5,847 nucleotides of DNA from Clostridia bacterium (GTDB taxonomy: Bacteria; Bacillota_A; Clostridia; Christensenellales; CAG-138): the NCBI GenBank assembly GCA_017459315.1, contig JAFUDD010000055.1:1-5847 (forward strand), written 5' to 3'. The notes beneath the pieces are model-generated. The model saw nothing but the letters and a program-made list of their open reading frames with translations. It was not told the origin of the DNA and searched no databases. The position numbers were made by a program, and so were the translations under genes. Positions 1-5,255 of the stretch are shown one piece after another. The first letter of the stretch is position 1. The number at the start of each line of letters is the position of its first letter.

Positions 1-4
1 ATTA

Positions 5-20
5 TATCGGCTTCCCGATA
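5..20. repeat. short perfect hairpin at the left edge
   Basis: TATCGG (5-10) and CCGATA (15-20) form a perfect 6-bp stem around a CTTC loop. The A-rich stretch lies to its right, so it does not have a T-tract in the place needed for a plus-strand terminator. What follows it on the minus strand lies outside the window. No gene can be assigned to bases 1-74. The hairpin may belong to the untranslated end of a neighbouring transcript. Confidence 0.3.
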
Positions 21-57
21 AAAAGCAAGGGGGAAAACGTAAAGAGTTTGAGGGGAA

Positions 58-71
58 GGCGGGATTCCGCC
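58..71 (-). terminator. weak candidate terminator after the phosphatase gene
   Basis: GGCGG (58-62) and CCGCC (67-71) pair around a four-base loop, starting only a few bases beyond the stop codon of the minus-strand phosphatase gene. On the minus strand the sequence after the stem is TTCCCCTC, which is a poor T-tract. The placement suits a terminator but the signal is weak, so it could equally be a 3'-end stabilising stem. Confidence 0.3.
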
Positions 72-74
72 GCG

Positions 75-521
75 TTATCGCGCCGCGTCCTCCAAGGCAG
101 AGAACAATACGCGGCAGCCGCGCTCGATATCCCGGTAGGCGGCTGCAAAGTCGCCGGTATACCACGGATCCGCGACCTCGTCCCCGTCGAGCAGCAGGCG
201 GCATTTATGCTGCGGGTCGCCGCCTGTGATGCGGCGCATGTTCATGAGGTTATAGCTGTCCATGCCGATCAGCAGATCATAGTCGGCATAGTCCTGCGGC
301 GTCATCTTTCGCGCCGTCTTGCCCGCGCAGCCGATGCCGTGCCGCATGAGCTCTTTTCGCGCGGGCGGATACACGGGGTTGCCGAGCTCCTCCGCGCTCG
401 TCGCCGCCAACGCGATTGCATACCGTGCCTCTGCCCCCGCCCGCCGCACAAGGTCCTTCATCACAAACTCCGCCATCGGACTGCGGCAGATATTGCCGTG
501 GCAGACGAACAAAATTTTCAC
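75..521 (-). CDS. low-molecular-weight protein tyrosine phosphatase
   Basis: This 148-residue cytoplasmic enzyme should hydrolyse phosphotyrosine (or another low-molecular-weight phosphoester) through a cysteinyl-phosphate intermediate. The signature P-loop CX5RS is at the extreme N-terminus (Cys7-His-Gly-Asn-Ile-Cys12-Arg13-Ser14). The general-acid loop DPWY is at Asp118-Tyr121, where the family has DPxY. Length is typical of the family (about 150 residues), and all catalytic residues are present. The start is GTG at 519-521: it places the P-loop in the usual position, and an AAAGGAAA ribosome binding site lies 9 bases upstream. The gene diverges from the DUF4256 gene, with 93 bases between the two starts. 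No tyrosine kinase or capsule gene is visible beside it, so its substrate cannot be guessed from context. The family assignment is secure; the physiological role is not. Low-molecular-weight arginine phosphatases share this fold and cannot be fully excluded. Confidence 0.95.
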   Translation of the reverse strand: MKILFVCHGNICRSPMAEFVMKDLVRRAGAEARYAIALAATSAEELGNPVYPPARKELMRHGIGCAGKTARKMTPQDYADYDLLIGMDSYNLMNMRRITGGDPQHKCRLLLDGDEVADPWYTGDFAAAYRDIERGCRVLFSALEDAAR

Positions 522-530
522 CGTAGAATC

Positions 531-538
531 TTTCCTTT
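531..538 (-). promoter_or_regulatory. ribosome binding site supporting the GTG start of the phosphatase
   Basis: On the minus strand this reads AAAGGAAA and sits 9 bases before the GTG at 519-521. It supports GTG rather than a longer upstream reading as the true start. I could not find a convincing -35/-10 pair for this gene in the 522-614 gap. Confidence 0.6.
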
Positions 539-553
539 CTTTTGCATTTCCCG

Positions 554-582
554 CTGACAGACGTACGCATCTATGCTACAAT
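554..582 (+). promoter_or_regulatory. sigma-A promoter with extended -10 for the DUF4256 gene
   Basis: The -35 box CTGACA (554-559) and the -10 box TACAAT (577-582) are separated by exactly 17 bases, and TG at 574-575 makes an extended -10. Each box is one mismatch from consensus. Transcription should begin near 589, leaving a leader of roughly 25 bases before the ATG at 615. Its position also rules out the in-frame ATG at 573, which lies inside the promoter. Confidence 0.8.
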
Positions 583-602
583 GGCGGCGTAATCCCACGA
601 AT

Positions 603-608
603 GGAGGT
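603..608 (+). promoter_or_regulatory. ribosome binding site fixing the DUF4256 start
   Basis: GGAGGT at 603-608 lies 6 bases before the ATG at 615. With the promoter upstream, it selects this ATG over the in-frame ATG at 573. Confidence 0.85.
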
Positions 609-614
609 ATCCCC

Positions 615-1136
615 ATGCTGCACATTTTGAAAACGCGCTTTCTGCAGAACGAACAGCGCCATCCCGGCCTCGACTGGGCGGCGGTGGAACAGCGTCTTTC
701 GGCGCACCCGGAGGCCATGGCGGTGCTGTGCCGCATGGAGGAGACCGGCGGCGAGCCGGACGTGCTCGGCGGCTTTGACGCAGAGGGTCGGCTGCTGTTC
801 TGCGACTGTGCCAAGGAGACCCCGGCCGGGCGCAGAAGTCTTTGCTATGACGAGGCGGCGCTCTTAAAGCGTACCAAAAACCCGCCCGCGGGCAGCGCCG
901 CGGCGCAGGCAAAGGCCATCGGCGCAGAGCTGCTGCCCGAATCGCTCTACCGGCAGCTGCAGGCCACCGGCGAATACGATCTGAAAACCTCGTCATGGAT
1001 CGCCACGCCGGACGCGATCCGGCGGCAGGGCGGCGCGCTGTTCTGTGAACGGCGCTACGGCGCGGTCTTTACGTTCCACAACGGCGCGGACTCCTACTAC
1101 GGCGTGCGCGGCTGGCGCGGATTCCTTTTGGTGTAA
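615..1136 (+). CDS. DUF4256 domain-containing protein
   Basis: This 173-residue soluble protein matches the conserved DUF4256 family over its full length. Recognisable blocks, in order, are: an N-terminal LKTRF segment; METGG-like MEETGGEPDV (residues 41-50); a DCAKETPAGRRSLCYD block (64-79); a central segment with YDLKTSSWIATP (121-132); GGALFCERRYG (139-149); and HNGADSYY near the C-terminus (155-162). There is no signal peptide or membrane segment. The family is widespread in Firmicutes and other bacteria, and I know of no established biochemical role. The conserved Glu, Arg, Asp and Cys residues could suggest a binding or catalytic pocket, but that is inference. The gene is a single transcription unit with its own strong promoter and a downstream terminator. 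It is divergent from the phosphatase gene, with no sign of co-transcription. Confidence 0.88.
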   Translation: MLHILKTRFLQNEQRHPGLDWAAVEQRLSAHPEAMAVLCRMEETGGEPDVLGGFDAEGRLLFCDCAKETPAGRRSLCYDEAALLKRTKNPPAGSAAAQAKAIGAELLPESLYRQLQATGEYDLKTSSWIATPDAIRRQGGALFCERRYGAVFTFHNGADSYYGVRGWRGFLLV

Positions 1137-1154
1137 CCTTCCCAGAAAACAACA

Positions 1155-1184
1155 CGGCAGCCCGCTTGGGGCTGCCGCTTTTTT
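1155..1184 (+). terminator. intrinsic terminator between two convergent genes
   Basis: A 9-bp perfect stem, CGGCAGCCC (1155-1163) with GGGCTGCCG (1169-1177), encloses a five-base loop and is followed by six T residues (1179-1184). This is a strong rho-independent terminator for the DUF4256 gene. Its T-tract overlaps the stop codon of the convergent MATE-fusion gene. On the minus strand the same stem is followed by TGTTGTTTT, so it may also end transcription from that side. Confidence 0.9.
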
Positions 1185-2925
1185 ATAACCGCAGGGTCAG
1201 GTTGTTCAGGCCGAGGGCGTTGATGTAATCCGCGTCCTTCACGAGCGACATGACCGTGCCGATGCCCGAGCCGGACGTTTTATGCTCCGCATAGTAATGC
1301 ACCGGATCGAAATGCGTACAGTTGTCGCGCAGGCGAATGATGCGTTCGCGGTTCTTGCGGCTCACGCGCACCGTGAGACTGTGCCGCTTGCGATCCGCCG
1401 AAAAGCCGTGCCGCACGATGTTCGACGCCATCTCCCGCACGCAGGTGGCGACGGCGGCGCTGTCCCGCTGCGATTCGCCGCGGCGCAGGCAGAACAGCTC
1501 GGCCTGCTCGGAGACCTTGATCGCGTCCCACTCGGTCAAAATCGTCCATTCCTGCGTATCCTCCGGCGCGGTGCCCAAGGCGTCCGGCAGCATCGCGTAG
1601 GCCTTGGCGGACAGGCTGACGCGCCCATAGCGATGCCACACGAGGATCGAGGTGATCAGCAGCGTCGCGCACTCGCCGCAGACAAAGCAGAGCCAAATCC
1701 CGGTCGTGCCGTAAAACGGACGCAGGGCGAGCGCAAACAGCGCGGGCATGGCAAAGTTCTGCAGCACCGAGATCGTCTGCGTCAGCCGCACGCGGGAAAT
1801 GCCCTGGTCGTAGTTTTTCAAGGCGGAGTTGATCGCGCTCGGCACAAGGCACAGCACGAACAGCCGCACGCCGAGAACGGTCATGCTCTCCGCCGCCGAC
1901 GTGTCGGTCAAAAACAGCTTGACAAGGTACGGCGCGCCGAAAAAAGCCGCGGCGGAAACCGGCAGCGTCAGCAGCACCGCATGGCGCAGCATCGTTTTGA
2001 CGAGCGTGGCAAGCCCGCCGCGATCCTCGTCCGCATACAGCGCCGCGGACAGCATCAGCGCGACCGCGCCGATGCCCGTGCCGAACGCAAAGCAGATATT
2101 GCCGATGGTGGACGTGACCGAATACGCCGCAACGGCGGGATTGCCGCCGGTCTCGCGCAGCAGCCGGTTCAGCAGCAGCGTCAACAGCACCATGCTGATC
2201 TGGTTGATGACCGTCGGGATGCCGTGGCGCAGGATCGTCCCGCACATGCGGATCGGACCTTTTTTGAAGCGCAGGCGGAACAGGCAGTCCTTTTTGAAGA
2301 AGTAGCCGATGCCGATGAGCAGCGCGAGGTAATAGCTGAGACTGGACGCCAGCCCCATGCCAAACGTGCCGCCGTGGAACACGAACACGTTGAGCCAGTC
2401 GAACACAATATCGCTGACGGTCATGACCGCGACCGCGACGACAAGCCGCGTACGCCGCGCCGCAAGCTGCATATACGGCACCATGAGCTGCGCGATGATG
2501 AATCCCGGCGCGCCGAGGATAAAGCCGATCAGATATTGCCGCGTCAGCTCGAAAACCGGATTGTCCGGCCCCGGCTCGCCCGCGCCGAGCAGCGTGGACA
2601 GCGGCCCCGCATAGGTCAAAACAAGCGCGAGCCCCGCCCCCGCGATCAACAGTCCCAGCAGCGCCGACGCCGTGAAGCACGTATTCGTTTTTTCGCGGTC
2701 GCCGCCGCCCATCGCCTTGCCGCAAACGACCTGCACACCCGCCGAAAGCATACTTCCGAGCGCGGCAAACACAAGCAGGATCGGCATGGCAAAGCCGTAA
2801 GCTGCGATCGCGTCGTCGCCGAGGAACCGTCCGATCATCATGCTGTCCACAAGCATGCACAGCATGACCGTCATGGCGGACAGCACCTGCGGCCAAAGCA
2901 TTTGTCGGAACAATCGTTGCAGCAT
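1183..2925 (-). CDS. MATE-family transporter fused to a C-terminal RsbW-like (GHKL) ATP-binding domain
   Basis: This is a 580-residue fusion protein. Residues 1 to about 430 form a multidrug/MATE (MOP superfamily) transporter with roughly 12 hydrophobic helices. The first helix holds the family-like VDSMMIG segment (Asp27), and the second half repeats the pattern from about residue 233. Such proteins export drugs or metabolites using a Na+ or H+ gradient. After a short linker, residues about 460-580 resemble a cytoplasmic HATPase_c_2/anti-sigma serine kinase domain. The N-box ExxxNxxxH is Glu498, Asn502, His506; the RDNCTHFDP block starts at Asp534; the GSGIG loop is at 552-556. The usual Gly of the DxG box is Cys536. 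The start is taken as ATG 2923-2925 with GGGGTG just upstream. An in-frame TTG at 2944-2946 would add seven residues but has a poorer ribosome binding site. The gene has its own promoter. No sigma factor or STAS partner is visible. Both domain calls are firm; substrate and regulatory output are unknown. Confidence 0.9.
   Translation of the reverse strand: MLQRLFRQMLWPQVLSAMTVMLCMLVDSMMIGRFLGDDAIAAYGFAMPILLVFAALGSMLSAGVQVVCGKAMGGGDREKTNTCFTASALLGLLIAGAGLALVLTYAGPLSTLLGAGEPGPDNPVFELTRQYLIGFILGAPGFIIAQLMVPYMQLAARRTRLVVAVAVMTVSDIVFDWLNVFVFHGGTFGMGLASSLSYYLALLIGIGYFFKKDCLFRLRFKKGPIRMCGTILRHGIPTVINQISMVLLTLLLNRLLRETGGNPAVAAYSVTSTIGNICFAFGTGIGAVALMLSAALYADEDRGGLATLVKTMLRHAVLLTLPVSAAAFFGAPYLVKLFLTDTSAAESMTVLGVRLFVLCLVPSAINSALKNYDQGISRVRLTQTISVLQNFAMPALFALALRPFYGTTGIWLCFVCGECATLLITSILVWHRYGRVSLSAKAYAMLPDALGTAPEDTQEWTILTEWDAIKVSEQAELFCLRRGESQRDSAAVATCVREMASNIVRHGFSADRKRHSLTVRVSRKNRERIIRLRDNCTHFDPVHYYAEHKTSGSGIGTVMSLVKDADYINALGLNNLTLRL
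1186..1548 (-). other. GHKL/HATPase_c_2 domain portion of the MATE fusion
   Basis: This stretch encodes the last 121 or so residues of the fusion protein. It is soluble in character, in contrast with the hydrophobic transporter part. The order of elements (N-box helix, DNC block, GSGIG loop, terminal beta-strand NNLTLRL) is that of RsbW/SpoIIAB-type ATP-binding domains. No phosphoacceptor domain or transmitter helix typical of full histidine kinases is present, so a serine-kinase or pure ATP-sensing role fits better than a two-component kinase. That role is inferred, not shown. Confidence 0.8.
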
Positions 2926-2981
2926 CCTACACCCCGTGCGCCGCAAGGCCGTGGCCCGTGCAGCGCCAATCGCTCTCGGCT

Positions 2982-3012
2982 CGCGTCCGCAAAATACAAC
3001 GGAACGCGTCCG
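2982..3012. repeat. 8-bp direct repeat in the leader of the MATE-fusion gene
   Basis: CGCGTCCG occurs at 2982-2989 and again at 3005-3012, 23 bases apart start to start, or about two helical turns. Both copies fall between the predicted transcription start (near 3017) and the ATG at 2925. A pair of direct sites on one face of the helix could bind a regulator. In GC-rich DNA an 8-bp repeat could also be chance. The rest of the 2926-3023 leader shows no riboswitch or leader peptide that I can recognise. Confidence 0.35.
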
Positions 3013-3023
3013 GTGACGGAATC

Positions 3024-3052
3024 AGTATACCATAAAAGCCGACCGCAGGCAA
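3024..3052 (-). promoter_or_regulatory. promoter for the MATE-fusion gene
   Basis: On the minus strand, TTGCCT (3047-3052) and TATACT (3024-3029) are 17 bases apart, and TGG directly precedes the -10 box, making it an extended -10. Transcription should start near 3017, giving a leader of about 90 bases, long for this window. It lies just after the terminator of the upstream operon, so the MATE gene is an independent transcription unit. Confidence 0.75.
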
Positions 3053-3078
3053 CCGATATTTCACACGGCGCTTCGCGC

Positions 3079-3103
3079 AAAAAAGAGCGGCAGTAACCGC
3101 TCT
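3079..3103 (-). terminator. intrinsic terminator of the PadR-HAAS-DUF4097 operon
   Basis: Read on the minus strand, AGAGCGG (from 3103 leftward) pairs with CCGCTCT (ending at 3084) around a six-base loop and runs into six T residues (3084-3079). It begins about 18 bases after the stop codon of the DUF4097 gene. This is a clear rho-independent terminator and marks the end of the three-gene operon. Confidence 0.88.
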
Positions 3104-3121
3104 CCTATCGTTCTGATGATT

Positions 3122-4267
3122 CTATTCCCCTTTGACCGTCACGCGGATGCTGCCGCTCGTCGTTTCGATGGTGCACGGCGCGTCGCCCGATGATGCGGGA
3201 ATCGAAACGGAGCCGGTCGTCGCGTGCGCATCGAAGCGCATCGCATGCGCCAGCGAGCCGGAAACGCTGCCGGTTGTCGCCTTGATCGTGAGCGAGGACG
3301 CATCCAGATTCTCAAAATGCACGCTGCCGCTTTTGGCATTCAGGTGCAGATCGCCTGCCGTCGTGTCGTTCACGCGGACGGAACCGCTTGTCGCATGGAT
3401 CGCGGCATCCCTGAACGTGCAGTCCTCGACCGTGACGCTGCCGGAGGTCGCTCCGATCTCCGTGGGATCGCTTGCCGCGCGGCTGCCGCGAACCCTGACC
3501 GAGCCGCTTGTGGCCGTCGCCGTGAGCGCACGGCACGCCGCGTCCTCGACCGTGATGCTGCCGCTTGCGCCCTTGACCTCGATCGCGCCGTCCGCCTTCG
3601 CTTCGGACAGCTTGAGGCTGCCGCTCGTTGCGCTCACCGTGATCGCTTCGGCTTGCACGTCCTCCAGCGTGACCGAGCCGGAAACGCCGTTCGCCTCGAC
3701 CTTCCCCGCCGTTTGGATATGATACAGCCGGATGCTGCCGCTTGTCGCCGTCGCGGTCAGCGAACCTGCCTGCAGCGTGTCGATGCGGATGCTCGCCGAG
3801 GTCGTTTTGATCGACGCCGCCCCGCGCACCGTTTGGTTTTCCGCGCGGACGGAACCGCTGCTTGTTTCCACGGTCAGCGTATCGAGCGCGCCGGGCAGGT
3901 ACACCGCCACGCCGCGCTGCTCGCCCGACAGCCAGCCGAAATGGAGCCCGACCCGGTCGAGCCATGTTCGGTTGTCGATCTCGCGCACAGTCAGTGTGGT
4001 GCCGTCCGTCTCGACGGCAAACGTCAGCTTGTCGCTCTCCCATGCTTCCACACGGCACGCGCCGTCCGACGCGGGCAGGATCCGCACATTCTCATCCGCC
4101 GTCAAAACCGTCAGCGCCGTCACCGTGCTGTCGACGGTCGTCACCTTTTTGGTATACCGCGTGTCCGTGGTCGAAAGTCCGTTTGCCGTTGCAACTGCGC
4201 CGAGCACTAAGCCCGCCGTCACCAGCACGCCCGCAATCACGAGCGCGATCACCGTTCCCTTGCTCAT
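3122..4267 (-). CDS. membrane-anchored DUF4097-family beta-repeat protein
   Basis: This 381-residue protein has a short Lys-containing N-terminus, one hydrophobic segment (about residues 6-28) that should act as an uncleaved membrane anchor, and a large exported or cell-surface region. Residues about 40-130 form a non-repetitive beta-rich part. From residue 136 to the end, 13 units of 19-21 residues each begin with a (T/S)SGS(V/I/L)-like turn and end with alternating hydrophobic residues. This is the DUF4097 pattern and probably forms a stack of beta-strands (beta-helix or beta-solenoid). No enzymatic motif is visible. The start ATG at 4265-4267 is fixed by AAGGAGA (4276-4282), 8 bases upstream, and by the ATGA overlap with the preceding gene. 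The reading frame stays open further upstream but lacks support. In Firmicutes, DUF4097 proteins such as LiaG-like ones often accompany envelope-stress or PadR-controlled genes. The exact function is unknown. Confidence 0.9.
   Translation of the reverse strand: MSKGTVIALVIAGVLVTAGLVLGAVATANGLSTTDTRYTKKVTTVDSTVTALTVLTADENVRILPASDGACRVEAWESDKLTFAVETDGTTLTVREIDNRTWLDRVGLHFGWLSGEQRGVAVYLPGALDTLTVETSSGSVRAENQTVRGAASIKTTSASIRIDTLQAGSLTATATSGSIRLYHIQTAGKVEANGVSGSVTLEDVQAEAITVSATSGSLKLSEAKADGAIEVKGASGSITVEDAACRALTATATSGSVRVRGSRAASDPTEIGATSGSVTVEDCTFRDAAIHATSGSVRVNDTTAGDLHLNAKSGSVHFENLDASSLTIKATTGSVSGSLAHAMRFDAHATTGSVSIPASSGDAPCTIETTSGSIRVTVKGE
3125..3862 (-). repeat. 13-unit protein repeat encoded as degenerate tandem DNA repeats
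   Basis: The conserved glycine (or its equivalent) of each turn falls at residues 138, 158 (Ala), 177, 197, 216, 236, 255, 276, 295, 314, 333, 352 and 372 of the DUF4097 protein. Spacings are therefore 19, 20 or 21 residues throughout. The DNA shows a matching degenerate 57-63 bp periodicity, visible on the plus strand as recurring GCTGCCGCT/GAGCCG stretches. Units 11 and 12 start with TTGS instead of TSGS, and unit 2 has SAS. Confidence 0.85.
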
Positions 4268-4869
4268 GTTGTTTGTCTCCTTCCGGTGAAGATTCGTTTG
4301 ACGCCCCTTGCGAGCAGCCGCGACAGCTTCGCCGCGCCGACGGTCGCCCCATTGCAGGCAAAGAACCAAAAGATCGCAAGTCCGCCCGAGAGGAGGCCCG
4401 CCGCCAGAAGCAGCAGCACCTGGCGCATAGGATCGCCCATACAGAGCTGCACGACCCCGACGAACAGGCACACGACGCCGGAAGCCGCGAGCGCGACGCC
4501 GACCGCGTACACGCATAAAACGAGCGCCCACAGCACCACATACGCGACAAATACGAGCGCAAACAGCACGATCAGCCCCGCGATCCACAGCGGACTGGTG
4601 AGGATCCACGCCACGGTCGCCCCGGCGCTGCGCTTGCGGGGCTGCGACGCATCGGTCGAAACGAGCGCCTCCGGCGGCAGGCTTGCCAAAATCTGCGCCG
4701 CGATCTCCTCCGGCGTGCCGATGCCCGCCACGGCCTCGGCCTCCGTTAAACCGTCCTCCATGCGGTCGGCAATCGCTTCTTCATAGAATGCCAGCGACGC
4801 CGCGCGGTCCGTTTCGGACAGCCGCGAAAGCCGCGCCGCAAGCGCCGACAGGAATCCTTCCTTTGTCAT
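4264..4869 (-). CDS. HAAS/DUF1700 domain membrane protein
   Basis: This is a 201-residue protein. Residues 1 to about 65 are a cytoplasmic helical HAAS (DUF1700) domain: an MTKEGFLSALAARL opening, FYEEAIADRMEDGL at 28-41, and the GIGTPEEIAAQIL motif at 49-61, which is diagnostic of the family. Three hydrophobic stretches follow, roughly 88-112, 113-142 and 149-171, then a basic C-terminal tail (Lys/Arg-rich, 181-198). HAAS proteins usually lie next to PadR regulators and are thought to be signalling or membrane-linked partners. The mechanism is not established. The ATG at 4867-4869 has a strong GGGAGG site 7 bases upstream. It overlaps the PadR stop codon as ATGA, and this gene's own TGA overlaps the DUF4097 ATG in the same way, so the three proteins are probably translationally coupled. 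No residue typical of an enzyme active site is seen. Confidence 0.9.
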   Translation of the reverse strand: MTKEGFLSALAARLSRLSETDRAASLAFYEEAIADRMEDGLTEAEAVAGIGTPEEIAAQILASLPPEALVSTDASQPRKRSAGATVAWILTSPLWIAGLIVLFALVFVAYVVLWALVLCVYAVGVALAASGVVCLFVGVVQLCMGDPMRQVLLLLAAGLLSGGLAIFWFFACNGATVGAAKLSRLLARGVKRIFTGRRQTT

Positions 4870-5180
4870 ATCCTTTCCTCCCTTGTGATAAACCGATACA
4901 TGGCCTCGACCTCCGCCCATTCCGCGCAGAACGTTTTCAATCGTTCCTTGCCCAAAGCCGTGATGTGATAATACTTTCGCAGCCGCCCGCCATGCTCCAC
5001 CGCGCGCACCGATAACAGCTGCTGCTGTTCGAGCCGCCGCAGAATCGGGTACAGCGTGGATTCCGAAATGTCCGTATAGGGCTTCATGTCCTTGATGATC
5101 TGATACCCGTAGGAATCCTCGTCCCGGATCGCCGCAAGCACGCAAACCTCCAAAAGCCCTCGCTTCAGTTGAATATCCAT
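4866..5180 (-). CDS. PadR-family transcriptional repressor (short type)
   Basis: This 104-residue winged-helix DNA-binding protein is the size of short PadR (subfamily s1/s2-like) regulators. The N-terminal helix is followed by LAAIRDEDSYGYQI (residues 15-28), with the conserved YGYQI. The recognition helix region is ISESTLYPILRRLE (38-51). A wing contains the GGRLRKYYHIT segment (64-74), and a C-terminal dimerisation helix spans about 75-100. It should bind as a dimer to a palindrome. The ATG at 5178-5180 is preceded by AGGAGGT (5185-5191). It is the first gene of the operon with the HAAS and DUF4097 genes and ends with an ATGA overlap. A 23-bp palindrome covering its own -10 box implies autorepression. 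The inducer is not evident: PadR pockets can bind phenolic compounds or hydrophobic drugs, but neighbours here point to membrane or envelope signals. Confidence 0.93.
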   Translation of the reverse strand: MDIQLKRGLLEVCVLAAIRDEDSYGYQIIKDMKPYTDISESTLYPILRRLEQQQLLSVRAVEHGGRLRKYYHITALGKERLKTFCAEWAEVEAMYRFITREERI

Positions 5181-5198
5181 AGATACCTCCTGTTGCAT

Positions 5199-5221
5199 AA
5201 TACTATACATTGCATAGTATT
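5199..5221. promoter_or_regulatory. palindromic operator, probable PadR binding site
   Basis: AATACTAT (5199-5206) and ATAGTATT (5214-5221) are perfect inverted repeats separated by seven bases. The central ACATTGC pairs further at two of its three positions, so 22 of the 23 bases follow dyad symmetry apart from one mismatched pair. The site covers the whole -10 box and most of the spacer of the operon promoter, which is ideal for repression. A direct repeat of TTGCATA (5193-5199, 5210-5216) is nested in the same stretch. Confidence 0.75.
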
Positions 5222-5230
5222 GTTTGTCAA
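5202..5230 (-). promoter_or_regulatory. sigma-A promoter of the PadR operon
   Basis: Read on the minus strand, a perfect TTGACA (5225-5230) and TATAGT (5202-5207) are separated by 17 bases. An A-tract (plus-strand T-run 5244-5250) lies about 50 bases upstream of the predicted start, where an UP element would sit. Transcription should begin near 5195, giving a leader of only about 15 bases that is almost filled by the AGGAGGT ribosome binding site. The promoter is strong and would need the overlapping operator to keep it off. Confidence 0.85.
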
Positions 5231-5255
5231 GGGGAATCCTATATTTTTTTCGGAC

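Noticed and set aside
48..557. Plus-strand open frame opposite the phosphatase gene
   Set aside because: The opposite strand encodes a complete low-molecular-weight phosphatase with intact catalytic motifs. The plus-strand product is Arg/His-rich and unlike any family.
573..614. A longer DUF4256 protein starting at ATG 573
   Set aside because: That ATG lies within the extended -10 box and upstream of the predicted transcription start. ATG 615 has a GGAGGT site and matches the family N-terminus.
522..614. Minus-strand promoter for the phosphatase gene
   Set aside because: Candidate boxes such as TAGCAT have no acceptable -35 at 16-18 bases, so I did not call one.
2926..3023. Possible riboswitch in the 90-base MATE leader
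   Set aside because: I found only short stems of about four base pairs and no conserved aptamer such as guanidine, PRPP or SAM motifs.
1282..3096. A 604-codon open frame on the plus strand opposite the MATE-fusion gene
   Set aside because: Its product is rich in Arg, His, Gln and Ala with no domain, no ribosome binding site and no hydrophobic pattern. It is the antisense shadow of a high-GC gene whose own product has clear domains.
3130..3860. Regular repeats suggestive of a CRISPR array or satellite
   Set aside because: The repeats are degenerate, have no unique spacers, keep the reading frame and encode an SGS-turn protein repeat.
3132..4289. Several long plus-strand open frames opposite the DUF4097 gene
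   Set aside because: They are repetitive only because they mirror the coding repeats on the minus strand. None has a ribosome binding site or a recognisable product.
4268..4609. An N-terminal extension of the DUF4097 protein up to 4609
   Set aside because: This stretch is the coding region of the HAAS protein in another frame. The ATG at 4267 has a strong ribosome binding site and begins a proper membrane anchor.
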